This document shows positions 23,184-35,352 of a stretch of 64,000 nt of DNA, one piece after another. How positions within the stretch are numbered: the stretch's first letter is position 1; every line of letters starts with the position of its first letter. Made by a program: the position numbers and the translations under genes. The stretch spans positions 15,293,614 through 15,357,613 of the forward strand of contig CM034536.1 in assembly GCA_020002185.1 (NCBI GenBank), in the 5' to 3' direction. Below the pieces are notes generated by a model. It saw only the letters and a list, made by a program, of their open reading frames with translations, searched no databases and was not told where the DNA came from. This DNA is from Paraescarpia echinospica. Taxonomy: Eukaryota; Annelida; Polychaeta; Sabellida; Siboglinidae.

Positions 23184-23364
23184 TGGTGTAGTCTCCCCTC
23201 AAATAATGGGACCTCCCGTCTCTGACGAGGGACCACGAGGAAGATCAACATCGCTTAACAGTGATTTGGTGGCTCACGCTATTGTATAACAATTTACCGT
23301 TTCTGGTACGTAATAAACAATGTTTAGTTCTGTTGCTATATCTCATTGACTAAAAGCTTTAACA
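23184..23364 (+). repeat. 3' LTR (181 bp)
   Basis: Starts TGGTGTAGTCTCC, ends GCTTTAACA, and is followed by ATTTG. It carries the 31-bp segment missing from the 5' LTR. Confidence 0.9.
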
Positions 23365-23960
23365 ATTTGCACTAAATATATTAATAAAAAGCACCTGTCA
23401 TACATCGGACGAGTAATTGCCTTACAATATATGAATAACGTACATGTAGATATGTTAATAAACCTCCGTGACCGGAACATTTTTTGCCTTGATGAATGAT
23501 GTTGTAATTTGGTAATTGCTATCGAGGTAGGTCTGCGTCATCAGAAAGCCAGCTTTCCTGCAAACATGGCCCTGAAATCGGCGACTTTGTTGTTTAGATC
23601 TAGTAAGAGTGGGTAAATGTAGTTAAATTTTGAATTAATGCTTTGAACATTTAAGCTGAAAACAGTGAGTTTTTTTTATGTTACAGGCACTAAATTCGAC
23701 CAAGTCCGCAATCACAGTTGACTGGCCCGTGACTCTGTCGTCAATGTTTGACAGCTTTTTACAAGCTAACCTGGTGTGTAATATTGCTATCAAGCTTGTC
23801 GTTCAAGCTAGTCAGAGCCGTGCGAACAAATGCCGCGAAGTCGTCTTCTTTGTGTGGAGACTCTATTGCCCGCCCAGTTGCCTGTTCATCCGTAACCGAC
23901 TTAGTCACTGACTGTGCCTTTCTGCCTGTTTGTTTATCGCCCGCAGACATGGTGGTCAAC
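23365..23960 (-). pseudogene. LINE (minus), part 1: ORF1 end and endonuclease start
   Basis: Reading down from 23960: a charged coil-like segment ending 'LTSLNDKLDSNI', then 'LNVQSINSKFN' and 'ESWLSDDADLP' (first blocks of a LINE apurinic-type endonuclease), then 'LPNYNII' and 'HGGLLTYL'. The frame at 23370 joins to the frame at 18464 without loss: 'FSANL' continues to 'NKKSTIGNIYRPP' once the gypsy element and one ATTTG are skipped. This shows that 16940-18464 and 23365-23960 are one element. Stops are present on both sides. Confidence 0.75.
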
Positions 23961-24367
23961 GAACGATTATATAATCACAGGCAAGTGCGACGGGCGTAAT
24001 ACGAAGGTAGTTGCCAACAGCGATAATGGGCTTGAAGCCAATTGATACTTCACAAACCTCACTTTTGACACATGCTACTAATTCCGCTGAAAGTTTGTCT
24101 ACATCAGTCCGTGCTCCATACCTTCAATGCAACGCCTTATCACATTGCAAGATGCAGACTTCTCGACGAATCTTAATTAAATACAACTTTTTAGGAGCTT
24201 AACCCACACCGCTTACAGCCCACTCACTGATCTCGCGGAGAATCGGCGTAGAACGGCGACAATAAAAACGGCGACAATCTTGGTCAAAGCGGTGACAAGG
24301 TATAACTAAAAACGGCGACAGTGGCGTAGTGATGGTTATTGGCGCGTGGGTGAAAACACAATCTAGC

Positions 24368-24433
24368 GGGGCCCCCACTCCCACCTTTACGCCTCCCCGC
24401 GGGGCCCCCACTCCCACCTTTACGCCTCCCCGC
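24368..24433. repeat. 33-bp unit duplicated, GC-rich
   Basis: Two tandem copies of a unit starting GGGGCCCCCACTCCCACC. They are preceded by scattered 'ACGGCGACAA' repeats at 24250-24320. Confidence 0.8.
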
Positions 24434-24837
24434 CACCCCCATGACACATAAAATATATTTTACGTTTCCTCTCTTAACCGGTCACAATACCTTGCAATTT
24501 TGAAGAACAAAAATACTCGCATGAATACATTACACTTTTTTGCTATGGCAGACTGTTGCAATTTATTATGAACACCAAAAGCTAAGTTAACTTTTGCATT
24601 TGATATGAATTGGGAACTGTTCATAGTAAAATAGACAATAAATCCTCAAACATGAACGTATTTACAAAGATATATAACTAGGCACATCAAAGAAGGGGAA
24701 CTTCACAACAAGACTACTTTTCTCGCATTGATTGAGCACTAAACAGACAAATAACTTGCGTGAAGTCTTTCTGTTGTACAAACGCCCTCTCTATGCCGAG
24801 AAGGGCAAGGTCAATAAGGCGACTTTTTCCATAGACG

Positions 24838-24874
24838 CTCGTGCGTGGGTGCGTGTATGTTTGTGTGTGTGTGC

Positions 24875-24911
<37 letters not shown>

Positions 24912-24965
24912 CGTGTGTGTGTGTGCGTGTGTTTGTGTGTGTGCGTGCGTGCGTGTGTGTGTTTG
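24838..24965. repeat. GT/GCGT microsatellite
   Basis: Long alternating (GT)n interrupted by GC. It yields spurious VCVCVC and HTHTHT frames. Confidence 0.95.
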
Positions 24966-25950
24966 TGCTGCATGCACATAGACAGGTGTACACAAATAAA
25001 GACATATTCGTTGTATTAAGTAGTTCCAGTATGTCTGCCTATTTATATATTGCATATCAACCGTGTGCTCTGCCTGTATTTCATTTGTGATATAAAGATG
25101 GTCTCCCAGCTGCCGCATCAGTTCAAAGGGATTGCGCAAAAAGATGACATCGGAGATGTCGGCGAACAGTATATATTTAATGTTCGGGCGACTTTCGATG
25201 TACCTGAGGAAACATTAATTTCATTTACATCCCAGACGTTGTTTGTTGTAAAGTCCTCGTTTTCCCACCTATGTCAGCGCGCTCCCGCCGCTAAAGGAAC
25301 ATAGTTCCATTTGAGAAAGATAATTCGATTTTAAAACAAATAACAACAAGGGTTAAATGCGATTCCGGCAACAATCTGGAACTCACCTCAAAAATTCTCC
25401 AACAACACCCCGTATATACATTTATACCACATTTCACGTATCATAAATCAAAAGATTAGGTATGAAAAAAATCAGTTAATTATAACATACCTGAGGAAAT
25501 GGAAGTAGCGATCGTCGTTCAACGACAGATTGCCGACAGATATATCTTGGAACGTCACTTCCGGCTGCATCCGTTCCCTGGCGGATGTAAGGACATTTTA
25601 ACCACAACCAAATCAAGGTCAAACTGAAACTTCAATAGTAAAATTTTTGAAATCCGTCAGCAAAATACTCCTTGAACGCGCTCGCATAACGAAATATTTT
25701 GCAAGATGTTAAGTTGCACAATAATTATTGGTATGAATTCGGATTTTTTTCTTTGTGAAATGCGAATGTTTGCACACCTCCGATATATAACTAACTTCTT
25801 GAACGTCTTGCCTCCAGCTTATTATGCTGATATAAATTACATTTATTTTATTTGTGTTTATTTATTTGTTATCATCTACTACTGGTAAAGTTATTTTGTC
25901 CAGCAGTAGAAAACAACAAACGTAAAAGATAAATATTTACGGAAAATCAG

Positions 25951-26007
25951 TAGTTCTAGTTGTTTCCAGCGCTCGACAGCGTTCTATTAACTGACTAGTC
26001 TGTATTA
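25951..26007 (+). repeat. 57-bp inverted repeat, left copy
   Basis: Matches the reverse complement of 30353-30409 at about 53 of 57 positions (core TAGTTCTAGTTGTTTCCAGC, then GTTCTATTAACTGACTAGTC). The two copies face each other across 4.3 kb including the gap. Confidence 0.8.
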
Positions 26008-26049
26008 CATACCAGGCACTGTCCAATAAGCAACCATCTTATTTGCATT

Positions 26050-26209
26050 AATTGCTTACTCCTGTAAGAAAACCTATCCAGCTTCGATCATCTAGTTCTG
26101 ACCTACTTTTTGTTCCTAGAGTCAACACTAACATTGGAACTAGGGTTTTTTCTGTTGCTGCACCAACTCTTTGGAATATGCTCCCTCTTAGTGTTAGATC
26201 AGTTGAAAA
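26050..26209 (+). pseudogene. LINE ORF2 C-terminal tail, cut by the gap
   Basis: One frame reads 'LLFVPRVNTNIGTRVFSVAA' and then 'PTLWNMLPLSVRSVE' before the N run. The pattern L-x-V-P-R...G-x-x-x-F-S-V-A-A-P-x-L-W-N-x-L-P is the C-terminal signature of CR1/L2-type LINE polyproteins. The rest, if present, is in the unsequenced gap. Confidence 0.75.
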
Positions 26210-27209
26210 NNNNNNNNNNNNNNNNNNNNNNNNNNNNNNNNNNNNNNNNNNNNNNNNNNNNNNNNNNNNNNNNNNNNNNNNNNNNNNNNNNNNNNNNNNN
26301 NNNNNNNNNNNNNNNNNNNNNNNNNNNNNNNNNNNNNNNNNNNNNNNNNNNNNNNNNNNNNNNNNNNNNNNNNNNNNNNNNNNNNNNNNNNNNNNNNNNN
26401 NNNNNNNNNNNNNNNNNNNNNNNNNNNNNNNNNNNNNNNNNNNNNNNNNNNNNNNNNNNNNNNNNNNNNNNNNNNNNNNNNNNNNNNNNNNNNNNNNNNN
26501 NNNNNNNNNNNNNNNNNNNNNNNNNNNNNNNNNNNNNNNNNNNNNNNNNNNNNNNNNNNNNNNNNNNNNNNNNNNNNNNNNNNNNNNNNNNNNNNNNNNN
26601 NNNNNNNNNNNNNNNNNNNNNNNNNNNNNNNNNNNNNNNNNNNNNNNNNNNNNNNNNNNNNNNNNNNNNNNNNNNNNNNNNNNNNNNNNNNNNNNNNNNN
26701 NNNNNNNNNNNNNNNNNNNNNNNNNNNNNNNNNNNNNNNNNNNNNNNNNNNNNNNNNNNNNNNNNNNNNNNNNNNNNNNNNNNNNNNNNNNNNNNNNNNN
26801 NNNNNNNNNNNNNNNNNNNNNNNNNNNNNNNNNNNNNNNNNNNNNNNNNNNNNNNNNNNNNNNNNNNNNNNNNNNNNNNNNNNNNNNNNNNNNNNNNNNN
26901 NNNNNNNNNNNNNNNNNNNNNNNNNNNNNNNNNNNNNNNNNNNNNNNNNNNNNNNNNNNNNNNNNNNNNNNNNNNNNNNNNNNNNNNNNNNNNNNNNNNN
27001 NNNNNNNNNNNNNNNNNNNNNNNNNNNNNNNNNNNNNNNNNNNNNNNNNNNNNNNNNNNNNNNNNNNNNNNNNNNNNNNNNNNNNNNNNNNNNNNNNNNN
27101 NNNNNNNNNNNNNNNNNNNNNNNNNNNNNNNNNNNNNNNNNNNNNNNNNNNNNNNNNNNNNNNNNNNNNNNNNNNNNNNNNNNNNNNNNNNNNNNNNNNN
27201 NNNNNNNNN
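26210..27209. other. assembly gap, exactly 1000 N
   Basis: A round-number run of N, so the true length is unknown. Frames reported across it are meaningless. Confidence 1.
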
Positions 27210-27703
27210 AATTCCATGCCATGAAAATCTATATATTAATGTAAAACAAATGTCTAAAAAGGACACTATTTATTTATATTATTATAAACATATTTCATTT
27301 TATCATTTATTATTGTTCATGGCCATGGGACACAGATTTTGCCAAATGTAGTTAATGTGTCATATGTACATTATGTTGTTCCACCACATCTGCATAAAAA
27401 TTAATGGGTAAGTAAGCTTGGGTGCCACTTTCAGATATATATGCTGCTTGAGAAATGCTATATTAAGTGCATCAGTATTATAACAACCTGTGATAGTTTG
27501 CATAATTTATTCAAGCATTGACAATACCACCCAAAACAAATATGTAACTATTATAATGTAAATGATAATTATATAGAAATTATATATATAATTAAATATA
27601 TATACTATTATGATATGGTGTTTGAATACACCTACTTTTGTCTAAAAAATTTGTGTGAGTACACCTGTATTGTTGAAATAAGTTTGTAGAAATAGTGCAT
27701 ATA

Positions 27704-27845
27704 CAGCAAACCTCAGATATAACAAATTCACTTACAACGAATTTTGCTTATATTAAATAAATGAATTGATGTCTATTTGATTTTAATATATAGCAAATTT
27801 CAGATATGACAAATTTCGGATTTAATTAATAAATTGACCGGTCGC
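27704..27845. repeat. possible pogo-like MITE end
   Basis: Starts ACAGCAAACCTCAGATATAA, like the termini at 9091 and 12641. Internally it repeats 'GCAAATTTCAGATATGACAA'. No matching far end was found, so it may be truncated. Confidence 0.4.
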
Positions 27846-30033
27846 AAGTGATTTTTTATATCCATTAAACTGCATTATTTCAATATGATCAAGTTTTAGG
27901 ATACTTATATACACACATACCAACACTGCAGTCATAAATATGGAGAAATAAATTGTGTCTGTTTCTATTTTATAAGTACACTAGTCATAAATGGAAAATA
28001 TTGTTGACTATGACAACTATGGGCTGATATAAAACAATTATTATTGTACATTTTTGGCACATCCTATTTTCCAGGAGTCACTAATCCAATTTCTTTTATC
28101 ACCAAACCGACTTACCAACAGAAGACATAATATTTATTTTGACCTCGTAGTTGTTTTACAAAATGTAACAACTGAATCAGTAGAAAGAAGATTGCTAACA
28201 TACTGCTAAAAGCAGTAGATCTTAAAATACCAAGTCATTTATTTTATATAGTTTCCAAAGCAATTGATCAGCATAATAGAAATCCTTTATATAATTTATT
28301 ATAAAAAATAAAAACCACTTAACAATTTATGCAAACAATGGATATTAATTAAAAGTATTATAATAATTCCAGATGTCATAGGAAAACAAGAAACGTGTCT
28401 GTATAATGAGGTGTTGGTACACGAATTAGTATTCAAGATGTATAATTGATGCAAAGTGAATTTATGGTGGTCTTCCTGGTGTTCATAGTACGTTCGGGTT
28501 TCAATGTATCCTTGAGACATTGCAAAGAGAAGAAATGTGTCACATCCACGCAGAGCATTGCAGAACATGATGTTAATGGAATCAAATGTTGATGTCACTG
28601 AAGCACCAGTACATGGAGCAGCACAGGCTATACATGATTCGCAGATTGTTTAGCCACTTTATATTTTTCTTTTCCGCAGCTACACTGTCTTCTTGGTGCT
28701 GCACCATGTCCAGTTGTATCTTTTTGCATCTTTTAATTTCAAGATGCAGCAGTCATTCCAATCCATCAATTGTCTTTCTGAAAAACACATATGTAGCACG
28801 CCATAAATATGGTATGTTTCATTTTTAAATACAACCGTATTAGACACACCGTATTTTACTGTGCAACTGGTGATACCTAAAACATATATAATATAAATGT
28901 AGACATATTATACATAGTTGCACTCTTTAGTGTCCGTAAAATGCACAGGCAAAGTAGATACTACTACAAAAAAAATAATTGCACCCCACCGAGGTTCCCA
29001 AAAACCCTACCGTAAATCCATGACCATGTTCGTGTCAAGTTACCCAAACGAGTAGGCTAGTGGAGGTACATTCCAAAGGTCTAGGGGGCATGTGCCCCAA
29101 AGGCCCCCCTGGATCCACCTAAGATATTTCTGGAGTAGCCCATTTTGTGGCTCGAACTTTCTGCATTAAAAGAATAAATAACTAAAACATACTTTTTTCC
29201 ATGCAACTGCACGAGGCACGCCTGTGTTATACTTTTCTCTGTTTATCTAGAATCATTCAACACAAAATAATAAATCCACAAAACGCTTATACATTTACCG
29301 AAAAATCTCCATTTTAATTTCAATATTCACATAGTAGCTTTTTAGGCTTAATACGCCAATGTAGCACATAAGTTAAAAAATACAGGTCCTAGGCCAAGTG
29401 CTAGGGGCCTGCTATATGAATATTTAATACAACTGTCACAAGTCACTACTATATTAAACCATCTACTTACTACATTACAAGTTACAACAAACCATAAATC
29501 CTGATCTGGGACTGGAAGACATATGCCTTCTTGGTCATGACCCTTGCTTCCGGTTACGTCTTACAAAGTTGCAACTTTGAGTTTGATTAGTCTAGAGTAC
29601 ACTGATTTAGTGACAGACTAGCGTCATGGTCATGGAATGATTGATGGTTAGCCGAGCGATAGAAACACCGGGTGATCAAACTAAGTCTTACCTTCGGCGC
29701 ATCGTCTGAATAGTAATCGACACCATACACATACGCAGGTGGTGTCTTCTAACTGTACTATGTAACAGTGTAAACACTGTAGTCAGGATACGTAGACGAA
29801 GCACCAAATTCCTAATTTAAGTAATTATGTAACTTGTGTAAGTGTAATGTAAACATTGACTGGCTTGGCAGCTGGCATCCTTCCCCTTGCTTGCGTTTTG
29901 TTTCTGTCATTTCCGTTCAAATGCTTCGCTGGCGTTAAGCCCATTGTTACATATGCATCAACATATCTCAATGGCAGTGCTACATTATGTTTTGCATAGT
30001 AGCTATATTGATTAGTCACCGGGTTCTCTTTAA
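27846..30033. other. spacer without recognised genes
   Basis: AT-rich. The open frames at 28299-28598 (minus) and 28586-28828 (plus) show no domain I can identify. Nothing else recognised. Confidence 0.35.
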
Positions 30034-30330
30034 CGCGCGATAGTGTAGTGGTTAGCACATCCGCCTGACATGCCGGCGACCCGAGTTCAATACCCGGACC
30101 GGGCAGGTATGGTATATTTGGTGTAAAAACCTGGCTCTCAACATTGGGGACTATGTATCCCTCGTGACTCGGAGATCACGTTAATGTCGGTCCAATCTCA
30201 ATTTGGGACGTAAAAGAACCACTGAGGACGACAAGCACCCTGGTAGCGACCACCCTCAGTGCCAGCATAGAAAGGTCGGCTTGGCGATAATGTTCTGAAA
30301 AAGGCTGACTAGTTGAATGAGACCTCAGAA
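30034..30330 (+). repeat. SINE with tRNA-Asp-like head
   Basis: 30034-30106 folds like a tRNA: 'TAGTGTAGTGGTTAGCAC' matches an A box and 'CGAGTTCAATACCCGG' a B box. The anticodon-arm region 'CCGCCTGACATGCCGGCG' resembles tRNA-Asp, but the anticodon is GAC-like and the acceptor stem does not pair fully. It is followed by a unique body of about 220 bp. It is a retroposon with an internal pol III promoter, not a working tRNA gene. Confidence 0.75.
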
Positions 30331-30352
30331 GATCATAACATTGTAACCACAA

Positions 30353-30409
30353 TAATGCAGACTAGTCAGTTAATAGAACGTTGCCGAGTGCTGGAAACAA
30401 CTAGAACTA
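30353..30409 (-). repeat. 57-bp inverted repeat, right copy
   Basis: Inverted copy of 25951-26007; it lies about 20 bp past the SINE body. Confidence 0.8.
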
Positions 30410-30479
30410 TTCTTTTTCATTCACCGCCAGGAACACGTGAACAGCGTTAAAACGGTAAAACATAGTAAAATATCAGTGA

Positions 30480-30865
30480 CCCTATCCGTTGCAACGCAAG
30501 CAAACCCTCGCGAGATTTTCGTACGTACGTTGCGAATTTCTTAGTTGCGAAAATTCGTAAGCGTTTCGAGAATACCAACTTGCGAAATTTCGCACCTAAG
30601 AAATAATCCGCCATATTTGCGCAACTTTTTACGTACGAAATCTGTTTCTTCGAGAATACGGGCCCTGCGATCCACACATTGTTGATATCATTACGTACAG
30701 AAACACATGATTTCACGTACGGAAACTCGTGATTTCACATGCGTTCGAAACACCTGTTTTCATATTGAAATTTGGTCACAGAATATCGTGAATTAACGTA
30801 CGGAAAACACGTGAATTGAACTAGTTGAAACATGTGAATTCACCTTCAGAACATGTGAAATCACG
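30480..30865. repeat. degenerate palindromic repeats rich in CGTACG/TTCGAGAATAC
   Basis: 30490-30665 is packed with 'gcgaaattcg'-type palindromes and ends 'TTCGAGAATACGGGCCC', a terminus style common in small invertebrate DNA elements. 30680-30860 is a loose tandem of 'GAAACACGTGATTTCACGTA'-like units. It is probably one or two decayed MITEs. Confidence 0.5.
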
Positions 30866-32483
30866 TGTCGTTGATAGCTGGGCATGCACGTGTTGCAAAT
30901 AAAATACTATCACAAACAACACAGCGCGGCCGCCTATCCCGGCCTTGAGGCTTGATACAGTGCGCATTAGTTTCAACTTCGGCAGAATACAGGCAGACAG
31001 ACAAACATAGCCAGAGCTTCCTTGTCGTCCTGTCAACAGCGCAGTACAGAGAGTACAATTAAACGAGGTCACACGTCCGCCCCGATCAAAACATCTACCT
31101 GTATTAATGTGTGTACCTGAAATCAAGACGTCATTTACAAATCGTTTCGGCGCCTAGGGTACGCACTTCGACCAACCTGTGATACGGTGTCAGAAAAACG
31201 TGCTAAAGTGCGACATTTATGCGAGGGCGAGGTATGACGGTCGATCAGGACGTGGCGTTGCCTGTCAGCATGCTAGAGTGTGTGTCGTGGTGTCTCCCCT
31301 CCCCCCGGTGCTGCGCGGTCGTTCATGTCCCTGAGCACCCGACTGTGACGCCCCGGCTGTCGCACAATCGCCACCGCCGCGTTATGTAAACACTGGCTAC
31401 TAGGCATCGCTGTTCACTTCCGGTGTCATGGTCGCTGTAGGGGCAACGGGGGCAAGACATGCAACGACAAAGCTGGATGTGTTTGTACAATAGGGTGTGC
31501 ACTAATAAGGGGGAATTCATAGTTGTTGACGGGAAGGAAGGAATATATACGCATATCGTTCGTCATACCACTGCGTTTTAAAAATGCTACTTGGCAACAA
31601 ACCTTGTTACTACAAGTACCACTATATTATATACTGCTACTGCTATTGCTACTTAGGCCTGCTGCTGCTACTACTACTATTACTAGATCTCGAAGCTCCG
31701 AAAACAACTGGGACAACAGTAAGTCTAAGTGCATCAAACAATAATATACCATGTCTGCGAACAGTTTTCAGACAGAAAAGACGGGGAAGAAAGGAAAACG
31801 TGAAAAATATCGATATCATGACTGGTCAGGTCTGAGTGTGGACAATGTATTTGCGAACTGTATACCTGCCAAGTGTTTTGTTTCGTCGCGCTGTCTTGGA
31901 TCTTGACATCGGAAGGCGGTGGTGGGGAGGAGAGAGAAAAAAATCGGGTGATGTTCTGAAACACCCCTATGATATAGTTATTTTCTGCATATATATATAC
32001 ATAGTTAGATGAGTGGAGAAAATGATCTCGAAGAGAAAAACTTTCTAAAGAAAAACAGATCGTGGAATGAAACAATATGGAATTAACGAGTCGAAGTCCA
32101 GGCTGAAACTAGATAATATTTCAGAAACCATAGAGGAGTCCAGCCGCCTATCTCCGTGCACATTAGAAGTAACTACTGAGAATAGTCTACCTTCAATTGC
32201 AATAGTATTGTGATAACTACATTAGACATAGGCCCTAGTTTTATGTTGCTATTGCACAGGCGTCAGAACCGGGGGTGGTGGTGGTGGGGAATGAATCCAC
32301 AATGTGTTTTGTATGTGGGACTGGTGATATGCCTAGCACCAATATTTTGGCAAGCGGGGTGCAGTTGGAGGTTTTTGGTGAGCCTCAATGGGGTATAGTA
32401 ACGAAATGTGTGCAACACTACTCCCGCGACACCGCAAAAATATCCAACACTACTCTGCATGGACCTTCCCAGAGAAGTCGAGA
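30866..32483. other. spacer without recognised genes
   Basis: 30900-31450 is relatively GC-rich. No exon with convincing splice sites or homology was found. Confidence 0.35.
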
Positions 32484-32580
32484 TGGTGTTCGATTGAACA
32501 GGTCTGCCAGGGAGTAAAGTGTAAAGCGCAGTCATGAGGACTGGATACTGCGCTATTTAAGAACTTACCTTAACTTTATT
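32484..32580 (+). repeat. SINE-like 3' segment
   Basis: 'gaacaggtctgccagg', 'gtaaagcgcagtcatgagga' and 'ggatactgcgctatttaaga' match the tail region of the repeats at 430-490 and 57040-57110. Confidence 0.55.
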
Positions 32581-32982
32581 TTACTTTACTCCCCAGCACC
32601 GCGAAACCAACGACACCCCCAAATTCAACAACGCCGCTATGTGACTGTCAGTTGGAGGGTTTTGGTGATCTTCAACCCCAAACATTCACAACTTTTCGAC
32701 GCCTAGGCCCTAGGCGTTTCTGCCACAACATTGCTCTCACAAATAGCGACGGTTAAATATGATTATATTTGTTCGTTTTAACAGATTCTATAACTCATAA
32801 ATTAATGTCCTCGCTCATCTATCAGAAGTAAATATGTATACTTAATTTTCTATATTTTTGCTTGTTATGCTGTAGACGAAATGTGAAATGTCAGTCACTC
32901 AAACAGTGCAGGACTCTCATCACGTGACGTGGATTGTTTCTGCGTAACCACCATTTGTACGCGTCTTGAGGGTGTGGAATCT

Positions 32983-33989
32983 GGGGTAAGACCACATTAA
33001 GGATTCGTCCGCCATTACCGACCGAAAGAGTGCCCTTGAAAATACCGTTTGTGTGAATTTTGTTTGAGCACTTTGGCATGGCACATGTCAGTCCAGTGAA
33101 TACTAAATGTACCCCGGTACTACTACATTAGATCTTTCACGAGGTAGCAATAAACATAAGCTAGTCGCTCGCGTATTCGCACAGTGGCTATTTTGCAGAA
33201 CGCACCAATATTTCAAAATCCGTCACCTGATTGGGGCGAAATTGAGGGGTGTCAGGTTTGGGTGAATTTTTCTGAAAACTGAGGTATGAGAATTTTACGA
33301 GTTTTCCATAGCACTTGTGTCAATGGAGGTTAAATATGCTGTGAAATTTTCAAGAAAATTGTTTGTCAAATTTAGCAGGAAATGAAGGAAACGTTATAAT
33401 GGCCGCCTATGTAAAATTTAAATGTGGTCTTACCCCATCTCCTGCTCCCAACGAACGAAGATCTGCCAAGTCACCCGAGGACACACGACCGACCCTTGTC
33501 CAACGTCATTCTCGTTCCGAGAAGCTGCGGCTTAGTCTGGGGTAAGACCACATTTAAATTTTACATAGGCGGCCATTATAACGTTTCCTTCATTTCCTGC
33601 TAAATTTGACGAAAAATTTTCTTTAAAATTTCACAGCATATTTATCCTCCATTGACACAAGTTCTGTGGAAAACTCGTAAAATTCTCATACCTCAGTTTT
33701 TAGAAAAACCACCCAAACCTGACACCCCTCAATTTCGCCCCAATCTGATGACGGATTTTGAAATATTGGTGCGTTCTGCAAAATAGCCACTGTGCGAATA
33801 CGCGAGCGACTAGCGTATGTTTATTGCTACCCCGTGAAAGATCTAATGCAGTAGTACATTCAGTATTCACTGGACTGACATGTGCCATGCCAAAGTGCTC
33901 GAACAAAATTCACACATGACACCAAAACGGTATTTTCAAGGGCACTCTTTCGGGTAATGGCGGACGAATCCTTAATGTGGTCTTACCCC
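32983..33989. repeat. 1-kb palindrome made of two facing MITE-like units
   Basis: The left arm 32983-33436 (454 bp) and the right arm 33539-33989 (451 bp) are inverted copies separated by 102 bp. Each arm itself begins GGGGTAAGACCACATT and ends AATGTGGTCTTACCCC, so each is a unit with roughly 16-bp inverted ends and the two were joined head to head. Arms differ by scattered substitutions and small indels. A transcript across it would form a long double-stranded hairpin. Neither arm encodes a recognisable protein. Confidence 0.9.
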
Positions 33990-35352
33990 GTCTACGGCTA
34001 TGCCTATGACGATTGTGACCTGTAATTAATTTTAGGTAACCGTGGTCGAGAAGAGTAAACTGTTCATAACATTTTATTGGCAAATCGCACTCTTCCTTTC
34101 CCTAACACTAACAGGGTTTTGAGGATGGGTAGCGACGATCTTTTACTTTCTGACCTAACCACGAAAACGACCACCTACAGCTGCCAAACTTTTCCTCACA
34201 TATCTTACATACACATATACACACACTACGTAACCAAAAAAATATTTTACATTCCTACAACGATCAAATTTCGAAAAACAAACTCAAGTAAAACTCGACT
34301 TCTATGGCGGCGACTATCCGTTGCTCCGCGGTTACCGTAAAATTGTTATTGTGTCGAGCTTCACAGAAATTCAGTACAGTGGCGCTATCATTACTGTAAG
34401 CATGTTCGCGCGCGATATATAAATATAATAATTTTTATATCGTTAATATATACGGGAGTGTGAGTATGTGCGTTAGTTATAATATTGACATTGTTTCTGT
34501 TAAAAGGTAGCTCGATTAATTAATGCATAATCTAAGAAGACGCATTCCTCATTTCCAGCTATTTTTTTGTGTCGCCATTAAATGTGCAGGTTTGGAACAA
34601 GTTATGCACAATTTAGCCGGCTTGCAGATTCCTTCCATGCCATGGCTTACCCGCCAGTCGTTTGGTTCGGTATTTATTGATTACCATGAGTTTGACAAAG
34701 AAAATGACTGAATGGTTGTCGACGGTGCTTTTTTTATCATTCGATGTAACATTTAGATGATAAATAAAAAACTGATAAACTAAAATGTGTTGTATTGCTT
34801 ATGTCTCACATGAAACAGTTTGTACCAGTCACGGTCCTTGGAGAGGTATATTTATAAAGAAATATTGTATGACTGCAGAAGTGGGCGGCAACATTTCCAG
34901 CACATCTCTCATAACAAATGCTGCTTGCCACTAAGTACTACAGTTTGAACACACACTATCATTGGTACAATAGATAATCTACTTGTTGAATCTTCGGTCA
35001 GTTATTATGTTGTTGCTTGGGCTTTGGTGGTGAACTAAAACAGTATAGCATTGTCAAAGAAGATCAGTGAGAAAATGTCAGACCTAACCAAAAACTACTC
35101 GTATATGAATTCAGAAAACAATTCCTGAATTTGAAAAATGAAGACATGTCACGAATTACTTTCGTGGAACCCATCCTCTGGACGACAGATGATACAGACG
35201 ACACAAAAATGTGATGTTAATGCTATATTTAGAAGTAAAAAAGTTGTTGTTCTGATGTACCTGATGTGTTATGCCTAACAATGATAGATGCGAACTGTGA
35301 TGCACGTCGGTGACAACAAGAATACAATGATACTATTCTAAGCATAGCATGA
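33990..35352. other. spacer without recognised genes
   Basis: No exon or repeat family recognised. Open frames at 34077-34340 and 34523-34711 lack recognisable features. Confidence 0.35.

Larger units (their letters stand above)
18470..23364 (+). mobile_element. Ty3/gypsy LTR retrotransposon inserted in a LINE
   Basis: Complete element of 4895 bp: 5' LTR (150 bp), primer site, gag-protease frame, polymerase frames, purine tract, 3' LTR (181 bp), ATTTG duplications. LTRs start TGGTGTAG and end TTTAACA. Protein order is gag with two zinc knuckles, protease (DTGA), reverse transcriptase, RNase H, integrase, as in Ty3/gypsy. There is no envelope-like frame. Frame breaks occur at about 20172, 20515-20525, 21370 and 22575, with further breaks after that, so it is inactive. 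The primer site and gag type suggest the Mag/C-clade group. It interrupts the minus-strand LINE at 18464/23370. Confidence 0.92.
23961..25950. other. spacer without recognised genes
   Basis: Holds a 33-bp direct duplication (24368-24433), a GT microsatellite (about 24838-24965) and otherwise nothing I can name. Confidence 0.4.

Noticed and set aside
24714..25139. 141-codon His/Thr-rich frame
   Set aside because: Antisense translation of the GT microsatellite.
26048..27351. Five frames of 340-413 codons
   Set aside because: They run through 1000 N and have no meaning beyond the LINE tail at 26050-26209.
30034..30106. Possible tRNA-Asp gene
   Set aside because: A and B boxes are present, but the anticodon is not GTC and the acceptor stem does not pair. 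The sequence continues into a SINE body.
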